A DNA stretch of 64,000 nucleotides from Pseudoxanthomonas winnipegensis (GCF_004283755.1 NZ_SHMH01000005.1:359774-423773); one strand, 5' to 3'; shown: positions 10,592-18,841, counted from the first letter of the stretch. The notes: generated by a model from the sequence alone, not told the origin. Program-made: numbers and translations.

Positions 10592-10880
10592 GGTGCGGTC
10601 CTCGGAAGTTGAGTGACCGCCACCTCGCTTCCAAACGAGGTGGCGGACGGTACGCGGTTGGAAGACCGGCCGAGGACCGGCGGTCCTTTCGGACCCCGCG
10701 CACCGCCCGCCGTTGACTCGGCTGGCTGCGTGCCCAGCACGGTGCCAGGCATGAAAAAAGCGCCTGACATCGAGCGATGGGCGCTTGTGCGCCTCGGTTT
10801 CGGGCTTCCACACCCGGTCGCCGATTTGGCGGCGACGGGCCCAGTATGCGACGGCCGCGCGGCCGCCGCAACCTGGGTGA
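10592..10880 (-). ncRNA. Structured phage-type leader RNA upstream of 10591
   Basis: Long untranslated stretch before the 10591 gene. Read on the minus strand it contains a GTCGCC/GGCGAC hairpin (10830-10850 region), an attenuator-like terminator (10754-10786) and a final CACCTCG/CGAGGTG hairpin just before the start (about 10620-10645). This order is recurrent, to my recollection, ahead of regulatory genes in Xanthomonas and P2/P4-type prophages and recalls C4-type antisense leaders. Which class it belongs to needs a covariance search. Confidence 0.35.
10754..10786 (-). terminator. Internal terminator (attenuator) in the leader
   Basis: On the minus strand AAGCGCC-CATCG-CT-CGATG-tca-GGCGCTT is followed by a T run (six As at 10754-10759 on the plus strand). 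Its place in the leader, before the gene, suggests premature termination control. Confidence 0.65.
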
Positions 10881-11045
10881 AGGAATGGGCGGTCACCACG
10901 TAGGACGGCTCTTCATCCCCGCAGCCAGAGCGCGGTAAAGAGGCGCCAGACGGCGCATGAACGTGGCCCGCCCTGCGGTCGTTGTTCGGGCTTGCGCCCA
11001 CGGACACGCACCGCTTGTCCGCTATGGCAGTGGGGGAGCGCTGGA

Positions 11046-11849
11046 TCATCGTGCGCGGTAGCTGACTTCGCCGGTGAGAGGATCGACGTGCTTGTTCATC
11101 GATACGCCGTTGACCCGAACCACTTCATCGGGTTGCCGACTCGTCATGGCCAGCCAGCGCTTGTGCTCAAGCTCACTCTCGGCTCTCACTTTTTCCAGCC
11201 ATGCAGCATGGTCCACCACCGTATCCACCTGGATGACGCGCTTGGGCAGGGACAGGCCGATGGCGCTGGCCTGCCGGTTGATCGCGTTCAGCTCCTCGGC
11301 GATGGACGTGATTTCGGCGTCGATCTGCGCCAGCCGCGTGAGGGTATCTTTCAGCGGCTGTGCGTCCGGCCACGGCCACGGCTCGATGCTGTTGATGACC
11401 TCAGCCACGGCCACCTGCATCGCATCGAGATTGAAGAACAGGGCGGCGAGCTGCGGCAGCGGGTCACGGTCGTGGTCACCACCGAACACATTGCGCAGGT
11501 CGCCAGGCAGCACGTTGTTGCTGACCGACTTCCCAGCGCTGACGTCCAGCGCCTTGGCGACCGTCGCGGCGAACGGCGGCGCTTCCATGCTGTTGGTGCG
11601 GCCTCGCATGGATCGCTCGAAATTGGACTTCAGCTGCGCCGCATAGCTGTCGGCCTTGCGCTCCATCTCGGCCCACAGGATCGTTATGTAGTCCGCGCGC
11701 GGCAACGGGCTGGAAATGATGCTCGCACGCTCGCGGGAGAGTTCATCCAGGCGTGCGTGCTTCTCCTGCACTACGCTGTTGATGCGAGTGGAGAGTTCGG
11801 ACACCTGCGAGGCGGCATCGCCCAGGCTGGAAAGCAGTTCGTCGGTCAT
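11046..11849 (-). CDS. Hypothetical phage-type coiled-coil protein
   Basis: 267 residues from ATG 11849; an upstream extension in frame is low-complexity. Residues 5-45 (LGDAASQVSELSTRINSVVQ and following) and 150-185 (LARLAQIDAEITSIAEELNA-like) are predicted by heptad pattern to be coiled coil. No catalytic motif or membrane segment is seen. The last residues (VNGVSMNKHVDPLTGEVSYR) look like a compact capping motif. It lies 5 bases after the protease-like gene, so it belongs to the same operon. Not recognised; possibly a capsid-assembly accessory protein. Confidence 0.5.
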   Translation of the reverse strand: MTDELLSSLGDAASQVSELSTRINSVVQEKHARLDELSRERASIISSPLPRADYITILWAEMERKADSYAAQLKSNFERSMRGRTNSMEAPPFAATVAKALDVSAGKSVSNNVLPGDLRNVFGGDHDRDPLPQLAALFFNLDAMQVAVAEVINSIEPWPWPDAQPLKDTLTRLAQIDAEITSIAEELNAINRQASAIGLSLPKRVIQVDTVVDHAAWLEKVRAESELEHKRWLAMTSRQPDEVVRVNGVSMNKHVDPLTGEVSYRAR

Positions 11850-11854
11850 GAGAT

Positions 11855-12430
11855 TTATCGGGCCAAGTGGAGGGCGCGTTGCGCCATAGCGGCGGCCTGG
11901 ATCAGGCCGAGCGAAGGAATCGCACGCCGCAACTCGTGCGCGTGCGCATACAGGTCGAGCGCATCCGGATCGCAACGCCAGCCGCCAGGTGGCAGCGCGA
12001 AGTCAACCGCGCGCGCCGCTGGCGCTTCGGCGAAGGCCAGCGGTTGCATCTGCTTGACGGCAGGCGGGAATGCACCGAGGAACCCGACATGCCGCAGGGC
12101 ATGCCGACCAGGCGTCGGATTGCCGTCCGAGTCCGGGCGATAGATGGAAGAGGACACGTGCTTGTAGCGACCGGCGCGCACGGCATCCACCAAGGCATCG
12201 CTCACATCGGCGAAGGCGTACAGGCCTTCGCCATGCGCGACGACGGCTTGCACTTCACCGAAGCTGTCGCGGTCGCTTTCGGGGTGGCCCAGCACCAACT
12301 TGGCCGGATGCTTCGCACGGTCGTAGCCGTTGGCGATCTCGCTCAGATGGCCAGGCGTGAACGACAAGGTTCGGCCGTCCACGGCGGTGTGGGTGCCTGC
12401 ACGGAAGATCTGGAAGGCGCGCACGGTCAC
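11855..12430 (-). CDS. Mu I-like phage protease/scaffold, short form
   Basis: 191 residues from GTG 12430, which overlaps the stop of Mor copy 2 (GTGA). The pattern YDRAKHPAKLVLGHPESD, FGEVQAVVAHGEGLYAFADV, then VRAGRYKHVSSSIYRPDSDG and LRHVGFLGAFPPAVKQMQPL is that of the Mu I protein, a head-maturation protease. The classical family is about 350 residues. Here the C-terminal scaffold half is missing and only a short unrelated tail follows. It is therefore either a short variant or a truncated gene. Coupling to a Mor gene is unusual. Confidence 0.8.
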   Translation of the reverse strand: MTVRAFQIFRAGTHTAVDGRTLSFTPGHLSEIANGYDRAKHPAKLVLGHPESDRDSFGEVQAVVAHGEGLYAFADVSDALVDAVRAGRYKHVSSSIYRPDSDGNPTPGRHALRHVGFLGAFPPAVKQMQPLAFAEAPAARAVDFALPPGGWRCDPDALDLYAHAHELRRAIPSLGLIQAAAMAQRALHLAR

Positions 12431-12735
12431 GGCGCGACCTGTCGGCGCGCCCGCCGCAACGCGCGGCGGATGGTGGCTTCGCTGACGCCGTGCTGACGCG
12501 CCAGTGCGCGCAGATTGCGCCCGTTGTAGGCGGCCAGGATCAGCGCGTCGCGGGCCATGCGCCGCGCCTGCGTGCCCATCGGCATGTAGATGACCTGACC
12601 ACCCCAGTAGCAGGACAGCGCATCGGTCAGGTGATGGCCCAGCCGATCCGCATCGGCGGCGGCGATGCCCTGCTCGCTGAGGGTGCGCACGATGACGCGC
12701 TCCATCTCTTCCAGCACACCGGACTCGGCCGGCAT
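12427..12735 (-). CDS. Mor-family transcriptional activator (copy 2)
   Basis: 102 residues from ATG 12735. It has LTDALSCYWGGQVIYMPMGT (the Mor GGQ motif) and a C-terminal helix-turn-helix (LAAYNGRNLRALARQHGVSEATIRRALRRA). It lies 15 bases after Mor copy 3 and overlaps the protease start by 4 bases, suggesting a coupled operon. Longer in-frame extensions upstream are the shadow of copy 3. Confidence 0.82.
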   Translation of the reverse strand: MPAESGVLEEMERVIVRTLSEQGIAAADADRLGHHLTDALSCYWGGQVIYMPMGTQARRMARDALILAAYNGRNLRALARQHGVSEATIRRALRRARRQVAP

Positions 12736-12749
12736 CGCCGCCGCTTGCG

Positions 12750-13151
12750 CTACCGGTTCGCGCTCGCCAGGCGCTCGGCGCGCGCAGCCTCGCGCATCCG
12801 CTTGAGGATGCGATTGACCATCTGCACGCTGATCTGGTGCTGCCGCGCCAACTGTGCGCTGGGCACGCCGCGCTGGTGCGCGGCGAACATCGCAGCATTG
12901 CGCTGCTGGATGAGGCGTCCGTCCGCCTTGGGCACATACAGCTGCTGGCCGCCCAGGTAATGGGTGATCGTCTCGGTCACGCCGTGCGCCAGCTCGGAGG
13001 CTTCCTTCTCCGGCAATCCGCGCTTGCGTTGGAAGTGATCGACCAGACACCCGTGAAGCTCCTGCATCAGCTGGCCGCGCAAATCGTGTTGATTGCGGAG
13101 AGGGGCCGTTGTGTGCAAGGACCTTTGCATTCCGGATAGAAACCTTTCCAT
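12750..13151 (-). CDS. Mor-family transcriptional activator (copy 3)
   Basis: 133 residues from ATG 13151, or 126 from ATG 13130. TITHYLGGQQLYVPKADGRL is the Mor GGQ-YVP motif and VPSAQLARQHQISVQMVNRI the helix-turn-helix. It is preceded by a region without genes and followed immediately by Mor copy 2. The three Mor paralogues differ clearly from one another, so this is not a recent tandem duplication. Confidence 0.82.
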   Translation of the reverse strand: MERFLSGMQRSLHTTAPLRNQHDLRGQLMQELHGCLVDHFQRKRGLPEKEASELAHGVTETITHYLGGQQLYVPKADGRLIQQRNAAMFAAHQRGVPSAQLARQHQISVQMVNRILKRMREAARAERLASANR

Positions 13152-13208
13152 GAAAGAAGTTTTATAGAGGCGCTGCCCGCCGCGACATCGAGCGATGCGT
13201 GTGCTGGC

Positions 13209-13415
13209 TTACCTGATCAGGCGTTCTAAGAGGACGGTTCCGGCGGGAATCTGCTTCGACCGCCTGTAGCGCGCTCTGCGCGCCGTTATGTGTCGCAGTG
13301 GTGCGTGGGCTCGCGAACGCGATGCGTGCCGCGTTATAACGCTCCCCAGGTGGCTTACCGCACGCGCGGAAGCTGGTCGGTCGGCGTCGCAAAGTAGGCT
13401 GGCGGCCAGGATCAT
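13209..13415 (-). pseudogene. 5' remnant of a phage tail gene downstream of the tape measure gene
   Basis: ATG 13415 shares its A with the tape-measure stop (TGATG), the usual coupling of phage tail genes. It opens MILAASLLCDADRPASARAV and then loses recognisable character before a stop at 13209. Most likely the start of the next tail gene, cut off by the rearrangement that placed the Mor genes here. Confidence 0.35.
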
Positions 13416-15699
13416 CAATTGATCCCCAGCAGTTGCTTGAGCGTCTCGGTGTTGCGCCCGGCGTGGAACAGGAAGGATTCCTCGCCGACCTCGCTCTTGA
13501 GCGCGGCGGGAATGCGGTTGGGATCGTCCACCACCACCAGGCGCAGGCGCTGGTTGAGGCTGGAGGAACCGCCGCCCTTGGGCATGCCATCGGCGCCATA
13601 GCGCGGCGCGGGTGCGTCGTAGATGGGTGCAGCGCCGGCGACCAGGCCGCCGTTGGCGTAGCCGCGCCAGTCCTCCAAAGCCCGCATGCCCCGGCGGTTG
13701 AAGTCCCACAGGAAGGGCAACGCGCCAGGCTGACGCACCACCTCGCGGCGGTGAACGAATTCATCGGCATGCACGAAGCCGGCGACCTGGTACTTACTGC
13801 CCGGTCCGGTCCAGCCGCCCGAGGCGTAGCCGGTCGCGCTGCCTGCGACGTTGGCCACCAGCATCGCCTGCGCGGCCTGCCACAGCTGCAGGGCGGCCTG
13901 GATGACCGCCGAGGCGCCGGGCGACAACCCACCGGCAGCGGCAGCCAGCTGCACGGCGCTCTGGCCAATCGCGGTTGCGCCCGTGTTGATCGAGTCGCCC
14001 GCGCCCTGCATGGCGGCTGCACCGGTCGCCAGGCTATCGCCGCTGCCGCCCTGCCAGCCGGGTTGCGGCGCGAACGCGCCCCAGCTCGCGCCCGACGCGC
14101 CGCCGCCGGCATTGGCGGCCGAGATCGCACCGGCCACAGTGTTGCCCGCCGTCACGATAGCCTGCGCGGCGCTGGTGCCTGCGTTGGTGATCGCCGCCGC
14201 ACCGGTGGCGCCGTCCTCCTTCGCATCGCCGCCGAAGAAGTCGCCGAACTTGCCTTTCGCCCAGCTGCCGACCTTCTGCGACAAGTCAGATGCTGCCCAC
14301 TGCGCCATGCCCTTGATCAGCGTGACCAGGAACGACTGCACCGCCTTGTCCAGCGTGATGGTGCCCTCGATCAAGCCATCCAGCGTGCTGTTGAGCGACT
14401 GTTGGAACGTGGTGCCGAACGCCTGTTGGATCGCGTTCGTCGTGGTCTCCATCTCGCGCAGCTTGACCTCGATCTGATCGAGGGTGCTGAGCGCCTCCTT
14501 GCCGATCACGCCGGGGGTCGTGGCGACCTGACGCAGCTGAGGCAACAGGTCGCTCAACACACGTTGCCAATTGCGATAGATGTCCACGACGCGCTGCTGC
14601 GCGTCGGCGTCGGTGATCAGGCCGGCCTGTTGCTCTACCTGGACACGCTGCAAGTCCAGACCCATCTGGCCCATCGTGTCGTTGTAGACCTGCTGGAGCT
14701 TGCGCAGATTGCTCTGCGCATCCAGCAGGCCCAATGCCTTGCTCACATCCGCCGCTTCGTCGGGATGGTTCGTCTGCGCCAGCAGGGCGCGATACTGTTC
14801 AAGCTCCGAACGCAGCTTGGCCTCTTGCTTGGCGTCGCTGCCACCTTCGAGCTGGGTGATCAGCTGGCGGACCTCCACCATCTTGCGCTGGGCCTCGGCG
14901 CGCGCGTTTGACGCATCGGCGAGCTTGGCTTCGTCGCGCAGTTGCTGCTTGTACGACGCGTCAGCCGCTTTCGCTGCGCCCTCGGTGATCTCGGCCTCGA
15001 TGCGGGCCGCCTGCGTGGCCTTGGTGCGCCCATCGGTCAGCGAGTCCTGGACCATGATCATCTGCTTGAGATTGGCCAGCTCGCGCTGCGCCGCCTCATT
15101 CGCCTTTTCCCGCTCGGTCTGCGGTCCCTTGGCGGCCTTGGGCAGGCTTTCCAGATAGCGGGCACGCGCCTGCGCCACCTGCTCATCGATGGTCGCTTGA
15201 TCCTTGCCTGCGGCCAGGCCGACCTGGCGGATCTGCTTGATCTCTTCTTCGAGCTTGGCCTGCTTGGACAGGTTGGCGTTGTGCAGCTGTGCCGCATCGC
15301 CTGCTTGTACTGCGCGTCGGAGATGCCGTTCGCGCCGGTGGTGGCCGGCGTCTTGGCTGCCTCCTGGCTCTGCTGCTTGCGTGCCCGCACGTTGCGCTCG
15401 CGGGCCTTGGTCTCGCGCTCGGTCGCCTGCGCCGTCTTGTCCGCCGCTGCGGCCTCCTTGGTGCCGGAGTTGGCGGAGGCGTCGGCGGCTTGGGCGGCTT
15501 CCTTGGCCGCTGCCGCCGCCTTCTTGGTCTTGGCGGCTTTGCGATCCGAGGCAGCGGCAGCGGCGTCCAGCGCCTGGCCCTCGGCCTTGGCGGCGGACGC
15601 GCCGTCGCTCAACGCCTTTTCGAGATCATCCAGCGCCTTGGACGCATCGGCCACGTCGGCGCGGATGCGCAGGGCGAAGTCAAGATTCCGGGTCGTCAT
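13415..15699 (-). pseudogene. Phage tail tape measure protein, frameshifted
   Basis: The N-terminal frame starts at ATG 15699 (TTRNLDFALRIRADVADASK, then a long Ala/Lys-rich coiled coil) and breaks after SDAQYKQAMR. The continuation (QLHNANLSKQAKLEEEIKQI...) lies in a second frame to 13415. Two extra bases near 15296 (GGCACAGCTG for GGCAGCTG) explain the break. The C-terminal part has the usual tape-measure features: long helices, a Gly/Ala-rich region, and GYASGGWTGPGSKYQVAGFV with HADEFVHRREVV. The combined length of about 760 residues suits a siphophage-type tail. Such frameshifts are not expected inside this gene, so it is probably inactive unless the indel is a sequencing error. Confidence 0.82.
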
Positions 15700-15714
15700 C
15701 GCCGCGCCCCTCGA

Positions 15715-15900
15715 TCAGCATTCGCCTTTCGGCGGCGCTTCGCTGGCATGGTGGAATGCCAGGTAATCGGTCAATCGGCGTGGCAGCGGGGTGGGTACGG
15801 CGAGCAACGCTTCCAGCTCGGCAAAGCCATCGCGGGTGTCTTGTGCCACAAGCGCGAGCGCTTGCTTGATTTCGTGGTCGCGATCTGGATCGGGCTGCAT
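15715..15900 (-). CDS. Small protein, possible tail assembly chaperone remnant
   Basis: 61 residues (DHEIKQALALVAQDTRDGFA, then a Pro-rich end LRRLTDYLAFHHASEAPPKG with small differences). It lies 15 bases upstream of the tape measure gene on the same strand, the position of tail assembly chaperones. Too short for a confident family call. Confidence 0.4.
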   Translation of the reverse strand: MQPDPDRDHEIKQALALVAQDTRDGFAELEALLAVPTPLPRRLTDYLAFHHASEAPPKGEC

Positions 15901-15983
15901 GCCGGACCTACCCTGAAACTGATTCCTTGTAATGAGTTTCTGCCGCGCGCCCCGGCTTTTCGCCTTGCATCGGTCTTAGGAAA

Positions 15984-16921
15984 ATGCAAATGTGGCGACA
16001 TCGACGTATTTGCATGGGGGAAGCTCGCATCAAAATGGACATAAAGTCCCTTTTGATCCGGGGACGACGGCCGCGAGCGGCAACGCGACACGTTGTCGCT
16101 TTTGCTCCGGCGTGCTGGCGGCAAGAGGCGCAAATTCCTCGACGTCGAGCAATTTGACCCGGTCGCACCCGCCAAATGTTGCGACGTCGCAACGTTTGGG
16201 CCAGGTGTGCGGGCCTCAAATGTCGCGACGTCGCGACATTTTGATTTCCTATAGCGCAATAGCATTGCGGCAGGGGAAACCAAATCGTTCGCGCGCGAAC
16301 GATTTGACAGCGCCATTATTCATCGCCTCGCCAGCGCATCACGGCCGGTCAAATCGTGCGACGTCGCACGATTTGATTGCACCTAATGCAAAGGCATTGC
16401 GTATGGGGAAACAAAATCGGTCGACGTCGACCGATTTGACAGGGCCATGACTCACCGCCTCGCAGGCGCATCACGGCCTAAAATGTTTCGACGTCGAAAC
16501 ATTTGACGGGCCATGCGCTCCCCTCTCAAATTCCTCGCGGGCGAGGAATTCAATGCGTTCGGGAGGGTGCAGGCGCTAACTTGGCCGACGCCGTGCCCCG
16601 GGAAATTCTTGGGCATATACGTCGCGTGCGACGCATTTTGTTTCCCTAGCGCAATCACTTTGCACTGTGCGCAATCAAATCGGTCGCGCGCGACCGATTT
16701 GGCTACCCTTAGGCTAGGTGCGCAAATGTTGCGCGGGCGCAACATTTTGTTTCCCCTAGTGCAATCACTTTGCACTGTGCGCAATCAAATCGGTCGCGCG
16801 CGACCGATTTGGCTACCCTTAGGCTAGGTGCGCAAATGTTGCGCGGGCGCAACATTTTGTTTCCCCTAGTGCAATCACTTTACATTGTGCGCAATCAAAT
16901 CATTCGACGTCGCATGATTTG
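15984..16921. repeat. Array of about 17 variable palindromes with constant CAAAT...ATTTG ends
   Basis: Start points at about 15984, 16029, 16076, 16131, 16173, 16217, 16281, 16350, 16413, 16480, 16528, 16611, 16676, 16723, 16786, 16833 and 16896. The typical unit is 26 bp: CAAAT, a 4-5 bp variable arm, a core GACGTC (or GCGCGC, or GCGGGC), the complementary arm, then ATTTG. Units at 16281, 16350, 16676 and 16786 are perfect over 26 bp; 16218, 16414 and 16481 are perfect over 24 bp. The arms differ between units (CGTT, CGTG, CGGT, GTTT, GTCG, GTTG, TCCT) but the opposite arm changes to match. Units are separated by two alternating spacer types of about 40 bp. Open frames across this region are by-products of the symmetry, not genes. 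Function unknown. Confidence 0.9.
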
Positions 16922-16940
16922 ACTACCCTCAGGCTAGGTC
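16641..16940. repeat. 110-bp tandem repeat, about 2.7 copies, within the palindrome array
   Basis: The block CCTAG(c/t)GCAATCACTTTGCA, followed by two palindromes and the spacer GGCTACCCTTAGGCTAGGTG, recurs with a period of exactly 110 bases (landmark GCAATCACTT at 16651, 16761 and 16871). Copies 1 and 2 are nearly identical and copy 3 is diverged and partial. This shows expansion of the array by duplication of a two-palindrome unit. Confidence 0.9.
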
Positions 16941-17036
16941 GAGGCGGCCCGCCGCCGCAGCCGAGCGCTCACATCGCCCCGCTTCTGTCCTGGCCGCAGC
17001 CACGCATTGGGGCGCCTGCTTTGGTAGCATCCACCC

Positions 17037-17113
17037 GCGCGGTAGTTTCCTAGTGGAAAGGTTGGGGCGGCCGGAGGCCGCGTCATTATCCGGTTCGAGT
17101 CCGGCGCCGCGTT
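17037..17113 (+). other. tRNA-like relic without a normal anticodon arm
   Basis: A 7-bp acceptor stem (GCGCGGT at 17037 with GCCGCGT at 17106, including two G-U pairs), a D-arm-like TTTC/GAAA stem and a T arm with the standard loop TTCGAGT between CCGG stems occur in tRNA order. The middle is not a tRNA: GCGGCC/GGCCGC with a 3-base loop replaces the 7-base anticodon loop. It could be a decayed tRNA, an attachment-site relic or a tRNA mimic. Confidence 0.45.
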
Positions 17114-17116
17114 CCT

Positions 17117-17424
17117 ACTTTGGCCTCGCAACCGTGGCGCGGGTCTGCCCGGCGGCGGCGCACGGGTTGCGTACCTTCCGCCTTGACATGGCGACGCTGT
17201 GCCCTAGGCCCTCCCTCGGGTCGCCAGCTTGCTGAACTTACCCCCGCTGGGGACCAGCTCAAGTTCCTCGAATCCAAGGAGTTTGTCAGCCCTCACGCCC
17301 GGCGGTTCGGCTCCGTCATTGAGCAGGCGTGCTGGCACCCGGTGACCTTGCACTCGCGATTGCGCCCAGCGCAACGCCATTGCATCCGCCATCCGCCACG
17401 TTCCCCGGACGGACGATATCTTCC
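17117..17424. other. Intergenic stretch with no recognisable gene
   Basis: About 300 bases between the tRNA-like relic and the right end of the insert. Short open frames exist, but none has a start signal, length or motif I can support. Probably gene debris. Confidence 0.5.
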
Positions 17425-17462
17425 GGCGTTTATCTCAACTCCGCCCCCTGATTTATCTCACC
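17425..17462. repeat. Right end of the 8.3-kb insert (inverted terminal motif)
   Basis: Read on the minus strand: TGAGATAAATCAGGGGGCGG, then TTGAGATAAAC. The same words occur on the plus strand at 9164-9208, so the two ends are inverted relative to each other. The end reaches into the last codons of the DUF1244 gene. Confidence 0.5.
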
Positions 17463-17755
17463 CCTGTACACTTGCGTGCCGCCTCGAACGCGGCCAGCTG
17501 CTCGGCCGTGGCCTCGGGCTGGTGCCTGGCCTTCCATTCGGCGAAGGGCATGCCGTAGACCGCCTCGCGGGCCTGGTCCTTGGTCATCGGCGTGCCGGCG
17601 GCCTCGGCCGCCTCGCGGTACCAGTCCGACAGGCAGTTGCGGCAAAAGCCGGCCAGGATCATCAGGTCGATGTTCTGCACGTCCGGCCGCTCGACGTTGA
17701 GATGCTGCAGCAGGCGGCGGAAGGCGGCCGCTTCGAGGTGCGTGGTGTCGGTCAT
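17453..17755 (-). CDS. DUF1244 family protein
   Basis: 100 residues from ATG 17755. The body ([53 protein letters not shown]) is the DUF1244 signature, including the conserved FCRNCL-WY segment that probably binds a metal or partner. It is a small cytoplasmic protein of unknown role. The last residues (CTGVR) are encoded by the mobile-element end, so the natural C-terminus has been replaced by a few codons. Divergent from folD. Confidence 0.88.
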   Translation of the reverse strand: MTDTTHLEAAAFRRLLQHLNVERPDVQNIDLMILAGFCRNCLSDWYREAAEAAGTPMTKDQAREAVYGMPFAEWKARHQPEATAEQLAAFEAARKCTGVR

Positions 17756-17804
17756 GGTGCCAATCGGGGACAATAGGGGGCCTGCACTCTATACCGCGCC
17801 TTCG

Positions 17805-18701
17805 ATGACCGCTTCCGCCCCCGCCCGCATCCTCGACGGCCGTCGCATCGCCGAGGACCTCCTGGACCAGCTCAAGCAGCGGGTCGACGCGCGCGTGGCC
17901 GCCGGCAAGGGCGCGCCGGGCCTGGCCGTGGTGCTGGTGGGCGGCGACCCGGCCAGCACGGTCTACGTGCGCAACAAGCGTCGCGCGGCCGAGAAAGTCG
18001 GCATCGTCGCCCACGACTACGATCTGCCGGCCGGCACCACGGAAGGCCAGCTGCTGGCCCTGATCGACCAGCTCAACGCCGACCCGAAGATCCACGGCAT
18101 CCTGGTACAGCTGCCGCTGCCGGGCATTCCCGACGCGCGCCGGCTGATCCACCGCATCGACCCGCGCAAGGACGTGGACGGCTTCCACCCGGAGAACGTG
18201 GGCCACCTGGCCCTGCGCGAATTCGGCCTGCGCCCCTGCACCCCGCGCGGCATCGTCACCCTGCTGGGCCACACCGACCAGCCGGTGCGCGGGCGCAACG
18301 CCACCATCGTCGGCGTGTCCAACCACGTGGGCCGGCCGATGGCGCTGGAACTGCTGATCGCCGGTTGCACGGTGACCTGCTGCCACAAGTTCACCCCGGC
18401 CGATGTGCTCGAAGCCAGCGTGCGCAACGCCGACATCCTGGTGGTCGCGGTCGGCCGGCCGCAGCTGATCCCGGGCGAGTGGGTCAAGCCCGGCGCGGTG
18501 GTGATCGACGTGGGCATCAACCGGCTCGAGGACGGCCGCCTCACCGGCGATGTGGGCTTCGAGGCCGCAGCCCAGCGCGCCAGCTGGATCACCCCGGTCC
18601 CCGGCGGCGTGGGCCCGATGACCGTGGCCACGCTGATGCAGAACACGATCGAGGCTGCTGATGCGGCGGGGATTGGGGATTCGGGATTCGGGATTGGTTG
18701 A
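17805..18701 (+). CDS. folD: Bifunctional methylene-THF dehydrogenase/methenyl-THF cyclohydrolase FolD
   Basis: 298 residues from ATG 17805. FolD oxidises methylene-tetrahydrofolate and hydrolyses the product to formyl-THF, feeding purine and fMet synthesis. Seen: the [14 protein letters not shown] catalytic Lys motif near residue 50, [31 protein letters not shown], the NADP-binding region [15 protein letters not shown] and the terminal [16 protein letters not shown]. The last dozen residues ([14 protein letters not shown]) are read from the dispersed GGGATTCGGGATT repeat, so the C-terminus has been extended by repeat sequence. The upstream ORF extension is ignored because ATG 17805 gives the usual N-terminus. 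Confidence 0.95.
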   Translation: MTASAPARILDGRRIAEDLLDQLKQRVDARVAAGKGAPGLAVVLVGGDPASTVYVRNKRRAAEKVGIVAHDYDLPAGTTEGQLLALIDQLNADPKIHGILVQLPLPGIPDARRLIHRIDPRKDVDGFHPENVGHLALREFGLRPCTPRGIVTLLGHTDQPVRGRNATIVGVSNHVGRPMALELLIAGCTVTCCHKFTPADVLEASVRNADILVVAVGRPQLIPGEWVKPGAVVIDVGINRLEDGRLTGDVGFEAAAQRASWITPVPGGVGPMTVATLMQNTIEAADAAGIGDSGFGIG

Positions 18702-18808
18702 AAGCGAGGGCAAAAGGCATGCGTTGGCCGATTCCGTTTGCGTCCGGGATCGGACGGCAGCGGGACGCTTTGTTGTGGCCAATCCCCAATCCCGAATCCC
18801 CAATCCCC
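18669..18808. repeat. Inverted dispersed repeat between folD and guaB
   Basis: GGGATTGGGGATTCGGGATT-type units at 18669-18698 face the complementary AATCCCCAATCCCGAATCCC-type units at 18779-18808, with about 80 bases between. A very similar arrangement lies on the other side of guaB (20326-20415). This is a family-specific dispersed repeat in Xanthomonadaceae. Confidence 0.8.
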
Positions 18809-18841
18809 GCCCCAATACGTTAAAATGTCGCGCTTCCCTAG

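Noticed and set aside
13415..15699. Programmed ribosomal frameshift in the tape measure gene
   Set aside because: Known programmed shifts lie in the upstream tail chaperone gene; here the break fits an inserted CA and no slippery site was recognised.
15992..16827. Open frames with repeats such as NRSRANDL across the palindrome array
   Set aside because: The repeated peptides are a translation of the palindromes, which read similarly on both strands. No start signal, no homologues known.
15984..16921. CRISPR array
   Set aside because: The repeats are palindromes of varying sequence, the spacers are of two repeated kinds rather than unique, and no cas gene is present.
15984..16921. Integron attC array
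   Set aside because: No integrase gene, no core sites of the GTTRRRY type and no cassette ORFs between units.
17037..17113. Functional tRNA gene
   Set aside because: The anticodon loop is absent, so it cannot decode; kept only as tRNA-like.
17120..17776. 218-codon frame on the plus strand
   Set aside because: It overlaps DUF1244 on the other strand and has no domain; a short piece could be debris but cannot be supported.
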